NCBI GenBank assembly: GCA_007132185.1
Contig: SLPC01000019.1
Coordinates: 1 to 40,816, forward strand
Length of the DNA stretch: 40,816 bases
Reading direction: 5' to 3'
DNA from: Anaerolineae bacterium
GTDB lineage: Bacteria; Chloroflexota; Anaerolineae; UBA1429
Each line of letters starts with the position of its first letter. The first letter of the stretch is position 1. Under the pieces are notes generated by a model. It made no database searches, was not told the DNA's origin, and was given only the letters and a program-made list of their open reading frames with translations. This document shows positions 32,704 through 40,816 of this stretch, piece after piece. A program made the position numbers and the translations under genes.

Positions 32704-32952
32704 ATGGACTCGGGGATGATCAGCAAGATCCAAAAGTCAAAGCGATATGCCGAAGAGCCAGAGCGCATCCAGATCGACGAAATCAGAGTCCGCTTCAGGG
32801 GCGAGCACGATGACTATATCGTGTCGTACTCGGAGGGCCAATGGCGCTGCCAGTGCCTTTTCTATCAGCAGCGCCTGGTGTGTAGCCATACGATGGCGCT
32901 AGAACGTCTGCTGGCGCCCATGAGCCTGGCGCCAGCCCCGTCTGAGGTATAG
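32704..32952 (+). CDS. SWIM-type zinc-finger miniprotein
   Basis: The 82-residue protein is built around a SWIM zinc finger: WRCQCLFYQQRLVCSHTMALERLL supplies Cys49, Cys51, Cys60 and His62 (CXCX8CXH). SWIM domains usually bind DNA or protein in helicases and transposases; here the finger stands alone. The N-terminal half has a basic stretch and a beta-rich lead-in (IDEIRVRFRGEHDDYIVSYSEG). It may regulate transcription or help DNA repair, given the adjacent photolyase, but this is inference. GGGAGG lies before the ATG. The strong promoter and terminator hairpin upstream mean expression is probably conditional. Confidence 0.75.
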   Translation: MDSGMISKIQKSKRYAEEPERIQIDEIRVRFRGEHDDYIVSYSEGQWRCQCLFYQQRLVCSHTMALERLLAPMSLAPAPSEV

Positions 32953-33048
32953 CCTCGCCGCAAATCCGTGCGCCGACGGTGCCCATTCAAAGCAAGGGTA
33001 CGGGGCGTCTATCTAACACAAGAATCTGAGACAAGGAGATCCCAGTTC

Positions 33049-34377
33049 ATGCGAATCGGCATCGTCGGCGGCGGCATCGCTGGGCTCACGGCGGGCCATC
33101 GCCTCGCTGCGGCAGGTCACGACGTCACCCTGTTCGAGGCAGAGTCCGAGCTAGGCGGACAGGCCGGTACCTTTCCCATCGCTGGCACCCGCCTCGAACG
33201 CTTTTATCATCACCTCTTTCACAGCGATACCACCGTCCTCGACCTGATCGAGGAGCTGGGTCTGGGCGACCGCATGGTGTGGAACGAGAACCGCGCCGGC
33301 TACCTGTACGGCGGCCACGTCTACGACCTGGCTACCCCCTTGGATCTGTTACGCTTCGGTCCCCTGCCTTTTCACGCCCGTATCATACTTGGGTTGCAGA
33401 CCCTCTGGCTCCAACAGTTTGGGGACTGGCGCAAGCTCGAGAAGCTGACCGCCAAAGAGTGGGTGCTCAAGCACGGGCCGCGCTCAATCTATGATGTGGT
33501 CTGGGGCGCCCTGCTCCAGAGCAAGTTCGGCGACTATGCCGACCAGGTCAGCATGGCCTGGCTGCTGACCAAGATCCAGGTCCGTCGCAGCTCCAACCGC
33601 GAGTTTGGCGAGACCCTGGGCTATATGATGGGGTCGTTCCAGTTGCTCATCGACGCCTTGGGTCACAGCATCGAGGAGCATGGCGGTCAGGTGCACCTTT
33701 CAAGCCCGGTGGAGCGCGTGCTGATCGAGAACGGCCGCATTCAGGGCCTGGCAGTACGCAAGGCCGATGATCTCCGGGAGCATCGGTTCGATGCCGTGAT
33801 CATGACTGTGGGCTCGCCCGTCGTGCTTCGGATCGCGCCGGATCTACCGGAGGAGCTACGATCGCTGCTAGCGTCCCAAGTGTATCAGGGCGCCCAAGTG
33901 ATGGTGCTGGAGCTCAACTCTAGTCTGGTGCCCTACTACTGGCTCAGCGTCCCCGAGCCTGGGATTCCCTTTGTGGTAACCCTGGAACATACCAACTTTG
34001 TCCGTGAAGAGCACTATCAGGGGCGGCGCATCGTCTATATCGGCAGTTACCTGTCGCCCGATCATCCTCAATACGCCCTCTCACAAGAGGAACTGCTCGC
34101 GTTGTATACGCCCTACCTGCAGCAACTCAACCCTGACTTTGCGCCGAGTTGGGTGATCCATAGCTGGCTCTTTCGCGATCCCTATGGGCAGCCGATCATC
34201 ACGCCCAACTATTCGACCCAGATGCCGCCGCATCTTACGGGCATCGAAGGGCTCTATCTGGCCAATACTACCCAGATCTATCCCGAGGACCGGGGCATCA
34301 ACTATGCGGTGCTCTTGGGTAACACCATTGCCACCATCGTGCAGGGCGGGGAGGCGCGGGCGTCGAATCGGTGGTAG
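33049..34377 (+). CDS. FAD-dependent oxidoreductase (amine oxidase/protoporphyrinogen-oxidase type)
   Basis: The 442-residue flavoprotein opens with the FAD-binding motif MRIGIVGGGIAGLTAGHRL and continues with ELGGQAGTF and LERFYHHLFHSD. The C-terminus has the flavin-contacting LYLANTTQIYPEDRGINYAVLLG block. It is similar in plan to the flavoprotein at 20135, though only the FAD motifs are clearly shared. UDP-galactopyranose mutase, HpnE-like and desaturase-type enzymes all share this layout; I cannot choose between them. The ATG follows AAGGAGA by nine bases. No clear promoter is visible in the 96-bp gap after the SWIM gene. acpS follows after 28 bp. Confidence 0.8.
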   Translation: MRIGIVGGGIAGLTAGHRLAAAGHDVTLFEAESELGGQAGTFPIAGTRLERFYHHLFHSDTTVLDLIEELGLGDRMVWNENRAGYLYGGHVYDLATPLDLLRFGPLPFHARIILGLQTLWLQQFGDWRKLEKLTAKEWVLKHGPRSIYDVVWGALLQSKFGDYADQVSMAWLLTKIQVRRSSNREFGETLGYMMGSFQLLIDALGHSIEEHGGQVHLSSPVERVLIENGRIQGLAVRKADDLREHRFDAVIMTVGSPVVLRIAPDLPEELRSLLASQVYQGAQVMVLELNSSLVPYYWLSVPEPGIPFVVTLEHTNFVREEHYQGRRIVYIGSYLSPDHPQYALSQEELLALYTPYLQQLNPDFAPSWVIHSWLFRDPYGQPIITPNYSTQMPPHLTGIEGLYLANTTQIYPEDRGINYAVLLGNTIATIVQGGEARASNRW

Positions 34378-34405
34378 TTACAGACAGGAATGGAGACAGG
34401 AGCAC

Positions 34406-34789
34406 ATGCTGAGCGTCGGTGTGGACATTATCGAGATCGAGCGCATCGCCCGAGCCCTGGAACGCTTTGGAGAGCGCTTCCTGAGACGGATCTATACGCC
34501 GGCAGAGATCGCTCACTGCCGTGGGCGCGTACCGGAGCTGGCGGCCCGCTTTGCCGCCAAGGAGGCCATCTCCAAGGCGCTGGGCACGGGGCTCGTGGGC
34601 GTCTCCTGGGTCGAGATGGAGGTGCTGTCCGATCGGCGCGGCAAGCCCCTGGTCATTCTGCACGGGCGCGCCCAACGTCGCGCCGAGTACCTCGGCCTCT
34701 CCGAATGGGCCGTGAGCCTCAGTCATAGCGACGACCAGGCGGTGGCCTTTGTGGCGGCCATGGATGGCCAGACTGGCGAATCAGCCTAG
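34406..34789 (+). CDS. acpS: Holo-[acyl-carrier-protein] synthase
   Basis: It transfers 4'-phosphopantetheine from CoA to the acyl carrier protein serine, activating fatty-acid and polyketide synthesis. At 127 residues it has the normal AcpS length. The Mg-binding motifs are VGVDIIEIERI (Asp7) and ARFAAKEAISKALGTG (Glu53). The WVEMEVLSDRRGKPLVILHG and SLSHSDDQAVAFVAA blocks complete the fold. ACAGGAG lies about four bases before the ATG. It follows the flavoprotein by 28 bp and its last nine bases overlap the convergent Gfo/Idh gene. Confidence 0.93.
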   Translation: MLSVGVDIIEIERIARALERFGERFLRRIYTPAEIAHCRGRVPELAARFAAKEAISKALGTGLVGVSWVEMEVLSDRRGKPLVILHGRAQRRAEYLGLSEWAVSLSHSDDQAVAFVAAMDGQTGESA

Positions 34790-35692
34790 CTCGGTCAAGG
34801 CCACCCGCTGCCCTCCCTCGCGGCTGCTGACAAGGGCCGCCTCCATGAATGCCATGATCTCTAGCGTCTCTTGCAGGGACACCGGCGCCGGCTCCCCCTG
34901 AAAGAACGGCACCACCTGGCGCAGCAGTTGCGCATAGATCGGAATCTCGTGCGAGTAGGTGGCGTGGCTTACCTCGCTGGCAAAGACCGTCGCTCCATAG
35001 TCGTGGGCGCCTTGACGAGTGCCCCGCACGCTGCCAAGCCGTCCGTCGCCCCACTCAGCCAGCACCAGATCGGCGTCAGGCGTCGTCAGGCACCGCACGG
35101 CGACGCAGCCAGCCCCCAGGAATGTATAGAGGATCTCGACCCCATGGATGCCATACCAGAACAGGCCCGGGTTGGTGGGCTCTAACGTGGCAGGGCTAAA
35201 CGCATCGCAACCGTGGATCTGCCCCAGCGCCGGCTCCTGGAGGATTGCGGTCAGGTTGGCGTCATAGCGCAGCGATGAGGAGGAAAAGACCCTGCCGCCG
35301 GTCTCGTTGACCAAGCGGGCGATGGCCAGCGCATCGGCATAGCTTGCGGCAAACGGTTTGTCGACGAACACAGGCTTGCCGGCGCGCAATACGGGTTCGA
35401 TCTCGGGCAGATGGCGGCGGCCATCGACGCTCTCCAGCAGCACGGCATCCACTTGGTCCAGGATTGCAGAGATCGAATCCACCTCAGCCACGCCGAGCTC
35501 GGCCATTTGCTGACGAAAGCCCTCGATTCGGCTGCGGCTAAATTCGACGTCGTCGCTGTAAGACGGATAGCCCGCAACGACGCGGGCGCCGGGCACGTGA
35601 AAGGGATGCTCCGTATCGTTCAACACCGCGGCAAAGGCGGGGCTGTGGGATGTATCGTACCCGATAATACCTACACGTATCGGCTCTGTCAT
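34781..35692 (-). CDS. Gfo/Idh/MocA-family oxidoreductase
   Basis: The 303-residue enzyme has an N-terminal Rossmann fold (VGIIGYDTSHS, residues 7-17, with a Tyr in place of the usual third Gly) and a variant of the EKP motif, VFVDKPFAAS, in which Asp replaces Glu. The catalytic lysine is retained, so NAD(P)-dependent oxidation of a sugar or polyol is likely. The C-terminal sheet domain is shorter than in the enzyme at the window start. The ATG at 35692, preceded by AAGGAG, is preferred to an earlier ATG 57 bases upstream. It converges with acpS and overlaps it by nine bases. Confidence 0.85.
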   Translation of the reverse strand: MTEPIRVGIIGYDTSHSPAFAAVLNDTEHPFHVPGARVVAGYPSYSDDVEFSRSRIEGFRQQMAELGVAEVDSISAILDQVDAVLLESVDGRRHLPEIEPVLRAGKPVFVDKPFAASYADALAIARLVNETGGRVFSSSSLRYDANLTAILQEPALGQIHGCDAFSPATLEPTNPGLFWYGIHGVEILYTFLGAGCVAVRCLTTPDADLVLAEWGDGRLGSVRGTRQGAHDYGATVFASEVSHATYSHEIPIYAQLLRQVVPFFQGEPAPVSLQETLEIMAFMEAALVSSREGGQRVALTELG

Positions 35693-35782
35693 GGTGACTC
35701 CTTGCTTGTGTCTGGGCTTCTTGGATAATAACGGCAGCCGGCGGTGCAAGGCACCTCGACGGCTATCTCCACCACGCCGGCC

Positions 35783-36760
35783 TCAGAGAATGAATTCGTC
35801 GCCGATCTTGGGGACGCGAACAGCCCCGGGCATCCCTTGCTCCGCCCACGTCCTAGCGGCCTCATTCTGCCACCTGAGGTCATCCCATCCCCACCCTGGC
35901 ATGTCCTGCCCATCTTCGTGGCCACTAAGATGCAGGAGCACGGTCTCCGAAGTGTCCTTGAGACGTAGGGCTCTTGTGTATTCGAGCACGGTCCGAAAAG
36001 AGACATGTCCGGTGTTCTTGCCCGCTGGACTTTCCTCCTCCCATGTGTTGCAGTCCATGAACACATAGTCGGCTCCAGCCATCTTCTCCTTGGCCTTCAC
36101 ATGACCAGGGGTTGACGGGGTAACAATCCAATCGTTCTGGTTGTCCATGTCCCACAGGAACAGGGTTTTGCGTCGTGACGTCTCAACAACAAACGCTGCC
36201 GAACAAGCGAGCTGTCTCGCTGGATCGCCTGGATCTCTATCGGCTGTGCCGTGCGACACCGCGACGGGGGTTACCGTCAGGCCTTCCATGCCGAGCCCGA
36301 TGGCTGGAAGCAGCGTCCCAGCGGGCTCGTACTCGTTGGATGGCGTGACCCCAAGCATCGTCAACTCGTAAGGGTGCGTCCGCCGCAACCAGTCCATCGT
36401 TCCACTACGGCACCAGGTCGGAAGCGGATCCCTGGGATCGCCCTGACGTGCCTGGCGACGTCGCCATGTCTCGCAGAGCCTATTCAGGTCCAGTACATGA
36501 TCAGGATGCCAGTGGGACAGCAACAGCATGTCCAGACGAGCATTATGCCCACCGAGGCGAAGGGAGGTCGTCAGACTGTTGACCACACCGGCTCCGACAT
36601 CAAAGAGGAGATGGGCAGCAACCTCGCCGCCCTCGGACAAGCCCAGCACAGAGACGGAGGTGTTCGCCAGCGGTCTCTGCCACAAGCATCGTCCACAGGT
36701 GCATCCGAACTCGGAGAGAAACGCGTGATCGAGGCCATTTACGACGATCCTGTACGTCAC
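35783..36760 (-). CDS. MBL-fold metallohydrolase (PhnP-like)
   Basis: The 325-residue protein has the MBL metal motif LSHWHPDHVLDL (HxHxDH, His83-His88) plus later ligands in AVSHGTAD, DMDNQND and LSGHEDG. Near the start FGCTCGRC (Cys20, Cys22, Cys25) resembles the structural zinc site of PhnP and related phosphodiesterases. It could hydrolyse a cyclic nucleotide or phosphodiester. It uses GTG, with GGAGG about eleven bases upstream. GC content is lower than in flanking genes (about 55-58% by hand sampling), which may reflect transfer. An unknown 127-residue protein is encoded just upstream on the same strand. Confidence 0.78.
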   Translation of the reverse strand: MTYRIVVNGLDHAFLSEFGCTCGRCLWQRPLANTSVSVLGLSEGGEVAAHLLFDVGAGVVNSLTTSLRLGGHNARLDMLLLSHWHPDHVLDLNRLCETWRRRQARQGDPRDPLPTWCRSGTMDWLRRTHPYELTMLGVTPSNEYEPAGTLLPAIGLGMEGLTVTPVAVSHGTADRDPGDPARQLACSAAFVVETSRRKTLFLWDMDNQNDWIVTPSTPGHVKAKEKMAGADYVFMDCNTWEEESPAGKNTGHVSFRTVLEYTRALRLKDTSETVLLHLSGHEDGQDMPGWGWDDLRWQNEAARTWAEQGMPGAVRVPKIGDEFIL

Positions 36761-36841
36761 TTTTTGCTATCCTCCATCGACCCTTCCGTTGGCTCTGGCT
36801 GCTGTGAGAGGATGCTGCGGGCGCCTTGAGCTCGCGTGCTC

Positions 36842-37225
36842 TCACCTGTATTCTCGGATTCTAGCCTGGATGGCAAGCATGGCTGATTGGGTGATCTCGT
36901 AATCTGGATTCGGGATCGACAGATGGTCAAAGAAATAACTGTCGTAGGTCTCAGGCTGACGGCCAGGAATGTCTCCTGCCCATGCCTTGTAGTCGGTTAG
37001 GCTATCTGTTGCCAACTGGCTCTTGGGCAGAACCTCCAAGAGCGAGGACAACTCGCGTAATGCTTTCTTACCGCCGGCCTCTCCGAGTTGCGGAACAGCT
37101 TTCCGGAACGCCTCTCTGTGTGGATTATAGACCCCCGGCTTGACGCTACCCTCCTGACGAAACCTGCGAACCGCCGCTAGCAAAGGCTTTTGCTTGTGCC
37201 TGAGCCCCATCTCCAAAGACCTCAT
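36842..37225 (-). CDS. Hypothetical protein, 127 residues
   Basis: I do not recognise this protein. It is mostly alpha-helical by eye, with a basic N-terminal helix (GLRHKQKPLLAAVRRFRQEG), a linker rich in Pro, and a C-terminal LAIQARIREYR helix. It has no cysteine or metal motif and no signal peptide. GGAGGAG precedes the ATG at a good distance. GC content is about 55% against over 60% in its neighbours. It lies 81 bp upstream of the PhnP-like hydrolase on the same strand and could be its partner, but no known family links them. A toxin-antitoxin role was considered, with no evidence found. Confidence 0.55.
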   Translation of the reverse strand: MRSLEMGLRHKQKPLLAAVRRFRQEGSVKPGVYNPHREAFRKAVPQLGEAGGKKALRELSSLLEVLPKSQLATDSLTDYKAWAGDIPGRQPETYDSYFFDHLSIPNPDYEITQSAMLAIQARIREYR

Positions 37226-37318
37226 CTTGTCTCCTCCTCAGACGAACAGTGGCATAGATGGACCGGGTCCGCTAGGCCTATCATCCGCATGAGAGGGCCC
37301 GTTCGACGGTATCTTCAG

Positions 37319-38701
37319 CTAGGCCCGAATCGCCCGTCGCTCGGCTTCTACCTCGTCGAACCAGCTCTCCAGTGCGCGGAGCAGCCCTGCCGCCCGCTCC
37401 GGGAAATGCTCCGCCAGATTCTCTGTCTCGCCGGGGTCGAGGGCCAGATTGTAGAGCTCGACCGGCGGCAGCGCCGCGATCTCGCGCACTGGCTCGGGCG
37501 TCTCCGAGATCGAGAGGTGCTTTTGCGGCTCGTACTTGAGAGCGCGGTCCATGGCCAGGTCCTCTGGCGCAACCCACATGGCCTCGGCGATGCGCGGACG
37601 CACGAGCTTCCAGTTGCCATCGCGCACAGCGGCGTTGCACTCGGCCATCGGTGTGTAGCGATTCCACTGCCAAAAGCGGACCAGATCTGGCGGCGGTCCT
37701 TGCGCCTGCAAGAGACCCAAGACGCTCTGCCCATCCAGCGCAACATCGTTGGGTGGCTGCGTTCCGGCGGCCTCCACCAGCGTGGGAAACCAATCGCAAA
37801 AGTGCGCCAGGGCGTCCACGGTGCGCCCACCCTCGAACCCGGCCGGCCACCGGGCCAGCATCGGCACCCGGATACCTCCCTCATAGACCGACCCTTTGGC
37901 GCCGTTATAGTGGCAGTTGAAGCGGGTGGTGCAGTTTTCACCCTCTCCGCCGAACTGGGGACCGTTGTCGCTGGTAAAGAGCACAAGGGTATTCTCGCGC
38001 AGACCCTGACGCTCCAGGGCGTCCAGGATGCGCTCCACCCCGCGGTCCATGCGGCGGTTCATGCCATAGATGGTGCGTACAGCCCGGGTCAGCCCATCAT
38101 GCTCCTCAAACGCATCCAGTTCCTCCTCGGGGACCTGAAACGGAAAGTGAGGTGCGTTGTAAGCCACATGCAAAAAGAACGGCTCCCCCGCGTGCCTCTC
38201 GATGAAACCGACGGCCTCATCGGTGAACACGTCTGTCAGGTATCGTCCATCGGCTTGGCTGTAGGAGCCATTACGATCCAGCCGCCACTGGTAATAGTCC
38301 TGCCAGCCGCCGCAGAACCCCGCAAACTCCTGGAACCCGCGCGCGTTGGGATGGTAGCGCGGATCCAGCGCGCCCAGATGCCACTTACCGACCAGTCCGG
38401 TGGCATAGCCGGCGGCCCCCAGTGCATCCGCCAGCGTGGTCTCAGAGAGGGCGAGCCGATCGAGGCCGCGCCCTTCGAGAGTATCGATGGCGCCGGTGCG
38501 GTGTGGGTAGCGGCCGGTCAGAAGCGCAGCGCGGGCGGGCGCGCACACGCACGAACCAGAGTAATGCTGGGTAAAGCACACCGACTCGGCTGCCAACTGA
38601 TCCAGGGTCAGCGTGTGCGCGGGCCCATCGTTGAACAGCCCGAAATCGCCATAGCCCATATCGTCGGCCAGGATGAGGACGATGTTGGGACCGGTAGCCA
38701 T
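37319..38701 (-). CDS. Sulfatase (formylglycine-dependent)
   Basis: The 460-residue enzyme hydrolyses sulfate esters. The active-site motif CAPARAALLTG (Cys53 of CxPxR followed by TG) is the substrate for a formylglycine-generating enzyme. Metal and sulfate ligands lie in LILADDMG (Asp13, Asp14) and TSDNGPQFGG, with VGKWHLG contributing a Lys/His pair. No signal peptide is evident, so it may act inside the cell or be exported by a route not visible here. No FGE gene is in the window. The start ATG is preceded by only a weak ribosome site. It probably acts on sulfated glycans, in keeping with the GH2 and Gfo/Idh genes. Confidence 0.9.
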   Translation of the reverse strand: MATGPNIVLILADDMGYGDFGLFNDGPAHTLTLDQLAAESVCFTQHYSGSCVCAPARAALLTGRYPHRTGAIDTLEGRGLDRLALSETTLADALGAAGYATGLVGKWHLGALDPRYHPNARGFQEFAGFCGGWQDYYQWRLDRNGSYSQADGRYLTDVFTDEAVGFIERHAGEPFFLHVAYNAPHFPFQVPEEELDAFEEHDGLTRAVRTIYGMNRRMDRGVERILDALERQGLRENTLVLFTSDNGPQFGGEGENCTTRFNCHYNGAKGSVYEGGIRVPMLARWPAGFEGGRTVDALAHFCDWFPTLVEAAGTQPPNDVALDGQSVLGLLQAQGPPPDLVRFWQWNRYTPMAECNAAVRDGNWKLVRPRIAEAMWVAPEDLAMDRALKYEPQKHLSISETPEPVREIAALPPVELYNLALDPGETENLAEHFPERAAGLLRALESWFDEVEAERRAIRA

Positions 38702-38810
38702 GGGCAGCTCCCTTTTTGTCCAGTCAGACTCTCAGAACGTTTTGCTCGGCCGATGCCGTGACACTCGTGCGCTCGCCGCATCCGATCGGAATAGCGCATA
38801 CGAACGGCGT

Positions 38811-39857
38811 CTAGTTTGCGAGCTCGCGCATAGCCTCGGCAATCCTGACCAGCGCCTCGTCAATGTCCTCTGCGGTAATTCCATAGTGAGTGACGGCTCG
38901 AAAGCGCGTTGGGTCGGTCTGCGCCAGAAGGACACCGCGCTCTGTCAGGGCCGCGGCTACCTCCGTCGTCTCCACGCCGTCTCCCTCCACCCCAAAGAAC
39001 AGGATGTTGGTCTTGACCTTGTCCGGCTCGATGACGATGCCAGGGATCTCGGCCAGGCCCAGGGCCAGGCGATAGGCGTTCTCGTGGTCCTCGGCCAGGC
39101 GCTCGACCATCTGCTCTAGCGCCACGATGCCTGCTGCCGCGATGATGCCTGCCTGACGCATGCCCCCGCCCACGATCTTGCGGTTACGGCGCGCGCCTTG
39201 GATGAAATCAGCGGAGCCGGCGATGATCGAGCCCACCGGCGCCGAGAGGCCCTTGGACAGGCAGAACTGGACCGAGTCCACTTGCGCGGCCAAGTCACTG
39301 ACCGGTACGCCAAGGGCCACGGCTGCGTTGAATATGCGGGCGCCGTCCAGGTGCACCACCAGGCCGCGCAGCTCGGCCAGCCTCTTGACGCTGGCCATCT
39401 GTTCGACCGAGAGTACCGCGCCGCCACAAAAGTTATGGGTGTTCTCGATGGTCAGGGCCCGGGTTCTGGGAAAGTGGATATTCTCGGCGCGAATCGCCCG
39501 CTCCATGGCAGCCAGGTCGGGCATGCCATCGTCCAGATTGGGCACCGTGCGCACATGGATCCCCCCGAGCGCGGAGACGCCTCCGGCCTCGGAGACAAAA
39601 GTGTGGGCCTTGTCCCCCATGATGATCTCGTCGCCTCTGCCGCAGTGAGTCAACAAGGAGACCAGGTTGCCCATGGTGCCACTAGAGACCAGTAGCGCCG
39701 CTTCTTTGCCCATACGTTCAGCCGCCAGGGCCTCCAGACGGTTGACAGTGGGGTCCTCTCCATAGACATCATCGCCCAGCTCGGCCTCGTACATGGCCTG
39801 CCGCATGGCGGCCGTAGGCTGGGTAACCGTATCGCTCCGCAGATCGATCTCTTGCAC
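38811..39857 (-). CDS. ltaE: Low-specificity L-threonine aldolase
   Basis: The 348-residue PLP enzyme splits L-threonine (or allo-threonine) into glycine and acetaldehyde. The start IDLRSDTVTQPTAAMRQAM, LGDDVYGEDPTVNRLE, SGTMGNLVSLL and IENTHNFCGGAVL are family blocks. The PLP lysine is Lys202 in FCLSKGLSAPVGS. Length is normal. GTG at 39857 is chosen because GGAGG lies five bases upstream and because it gives the standard N-terminus; a longer reading that starts at 39920 would add 21 residues unlike the family. A weak promoter is at 39894-39922. Confidence 0.93.
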   Translation of the reverse strand: MQEIDLRSDTVTQPTAAMRQAMYEAELGDDVYGEDPTVNRLEALAAERMGKEAALLVSSGTMGNLVSLLTHCGRGDEIIMGDKAHTFVSEAGGVSALGGIHVRTVPNLDDGMPDLAAMERAIRAENIHFPRTRALTIENTHNFCGGAVLSVEQMASVKRLAELRGLVVHLDGARIFNAAVALGVPVSDLAAQVDSVQFCLSKGLSAPVGSIIAGSADFIQGARRNRKIVGGGMRQAGIIAAAGIVALEQMVERLAEDHENAYRLALGLAEIPGIVIEPDKVKTNILFFGVEGDGVETTEVAAALTERGVLLAQTDPTRFRAVTHYGITAEDIDEALVRIAEAMRELAN

Positions 39858-39893
39858 AGGAACCTCCGCATCGTTTGTGGCATCACTCGACTG

Positions 39894-39922
39894 AGCATAG
39901 CCCAAATGGCAAGAACACACAA
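39894..39922 (-). promoter_or_regulatory. Possible promoter of the threonine aldolase gene
   Basis: On the minus strand TTGTGT (39917-39922), 17 bases and TATGCT (39894-39899). Both boxes are off consensus, so the call rests on the 17-base spacing and position 37 bases before the GTG. Confidence 0.4.
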
Positions 39923-39980
39923 GGGCATACGAGACTATGTGACGCTAGCTCACAGGTGCCGCGCTAGCCTGGCCAGCCAT

Positions 39981-40670
39981 CTATTCGGCTGTTGGGTCAG
40001 GCTTGTCAGAACTCTGCCAAACGCGTCCCCCCTTGATCTCGGACTGCAAAGTGCCCAGGCGTATGGTCGTCTCTTTGCCGACGCCGAGATAGCCTTCGAG
40101 CGCATTGGCCAGATCACGCACATGCTCGGCCGCCGCATAGATGCCGGCACGGCTCTCATCATGCAGTCCATCCATGTCGGAAAGGCTTGCGGCCAGCGCC
40201 TCGACGCGGGCCTCGGCCGAATCGGCGTCGGGAGGATCAAGGGTCAACATCTCGTCGATTACGGTACGCATGTCTTGCATAAAGGCGCGGTACTGCTCGC
40301 TACGCCGCGCCATACGACCGAGCATGTAGCGGATATCCTCAACCAGAGCGACGAGATAGTCGACATCCAACTCACTCGGTGACTCGGCCTCGCCCACGCG
40401 ACCCTTGATCTCGTCTACCGAGCCACAGACATCATAAAATCGGGTGGCGCCCTTGGTAGCCGGGGCATCCGCCGCGACCAGCGCCATTCCCCGGCGTGTC
40501 ATCTGATAGCGGGCGCGTGGAAGCTCGATGGCCCCTCCATCCTCGAACACGAGCAGCGGCGCCGTGTTGTGGCCGCGCTCGACGATATGAGCCACCCCCC
40601 GTTTTATGGCCTCTTCTACCTTTTCTCGGTGCGGAGAAGGCGGAAACCAGCGATTCTCGTTCTGTGTCAC
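39981..40670 (-). CDS. Hypothetical protein, 229 residues
   Basis: I do not recognise this protein. The N-terminal third holds a possible short beta-rich or winged segment (HNTAPLLVFEDGGAIELPRARYQMTRRGMALVAAD), with YQMTRRGMALVAAD recalling a phage or regulator DNA-contact helix, though this is weak. Residues about 100-200 are helical and acidic, with heptad-like spacing. There is no signal peptide. GTG at 40670 is used because GGAGGA lies directly in front of it; the GTG four codons upstream would leave the ribosome site inside the gene. No near neighbour clarifies its job. Confidence 0.5.
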   Translation of the reverse strand: MTQNENRWFPPSPHREKVEEAIKRGVAHIVERGHNTAPLLVFEDGGAIELPRARYQMTRRGMALVAADAPATKGATRFYDVCGSVDEIKGRVGEAESPSELDVDYLVALVEDIRYMLGRMARRSEQYRAFMQDMRTVIDEMLTLDPPDADSAEARVEALAASLSDMDGLHDESRAGIYAAAEHVRDLANALEGYLGVGKETTIRLGTLQSEIKGGRVWQSSDKPDPTAE

Positions 40671-40816
40671 ATTTCCTCCCACAATTCAGCGATGCCGTTC
40701 GGTTGCCAGCGTCAAGCTACGATAGCACAGGCAAGCGACGGCTACAAACTCTCTCGTATGCGGAATCGCTATTCGTACTAATCCAGTGTTTTCGCCTCTA
40801 CATGATTCTAGCCTGC

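Noticed and set aside
36842-37225. Toxin-antitoxin module
   Set aside because: No toxin fold or antitoxin partner can be recognised, and the neighbouring gene is an MBL hydrolase.
37190-38761. A long open frame (523 codons) on the plus strand opposite the sulfatase
   Set aside because: It is the complement of a GC-rich gene with all sulfatase motifs; its translation has no family features, and such mirror frames are common at high GC.

Overview
The window is about 40.8 kb of GC-rich bacterial chromosome. It is densely coding: 39 protein genes, one tRNA gene, and only one non-coding gap above 300 bp. Several traits suggest a Gram-variable, heterotrophic bacterium, most plausibly a Chloroflexota (Anaerolineae-like) lineage: a class II photolyase, a long-form dihydropteroate synthase, a TPR-fused O-antigen-ligase protein, URO-D-like and Gfo/Idh sugar-associated enzymes, and short secreted beta-rich proteins, one ending in a hydrophobic LPIV-type tail. 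This placement rests on remembered family distribution, not on a search. No mobile element, CRISPR array or prophage was seen.

Layout. (1) 1-4274 (+): the end of a Gfo/Idh/MocA dehydrogenase, a URO-D-family protein, a metallo-beta-lactamase-fold protein with a degraded metal motif, then folP and folK. (2) 4275-5972 (-): a GH2 glycoside hydrolase, divergent from 6126-13040 (+), which holds a GT4 glycosyltransferase, an O-antigen-ligase/TPR protein, a WecA/MraY-type phosphosugar transferase, a membrane-anchored cyclophilin and a DedA-like membrane protein. (3) 13029-14392 (-): a radical SAM protein coupled to a DUF3343 (putative Se/S carrier-like) protein. (4) 14583-24696 (+): an apparent eight-gene surface-glycan operon (coiled-coil protein, two GT4-type transferases, a polytopic GT-C-like protein, a flavoprotein, a methyltransferase, a CapK-like adenylate-forming enzyme and a GT2 enzyme). 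(5) 24697-26532: a regulatory-looking gap, then two tandem secreted-protein genes sharing a nearly identical 417-bp segment. (6) 26676-29505 (-): tRNA-Pro(CGG) with its own promoter and terminator, then a methyltransferase and two GT2 enzymes. (7) 29673-34789 (+): FGGY sugar kinase, class II photolyase, a SWIM zinc-finger miniprotein behind a leader with a strong terminator hairpin, a flavoprotein and acpS. (8) 34781-40670 (-): Gfo/Idh oxidoreductase, PhnP-like MBL hydrolase, an unknown protein, a sulfatase, threonine aldolase and another unknown protein.

Together the genes describe a cell that builds a complex lipid-linked surface polysaccharide: WecA-type initiation, several transferases, an O-antigen-ligase-type step, and modification by methyl and probably acyl groups. 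The same cell scavenges sugars (GH2, sulfatase, Gfo/Idh, FGGY kinase). Folate synthesis, ACP activation, threonine/glycine metabolism and light-driven DNA repair are housekeeping functions.

Regulation is unusually readable. Nine or ten sigma70-type promoters can be found by eye, many with a TATACT or TATCAT -10 box. The most interesting regulatory structures are the terminator-bearing leader of the SWIM gene (32547-32703), the dyad-covered promoter and TTGAC cluster at 24821-25039, and a flavoprotein gene whose best-placed initiation codon is ATC.
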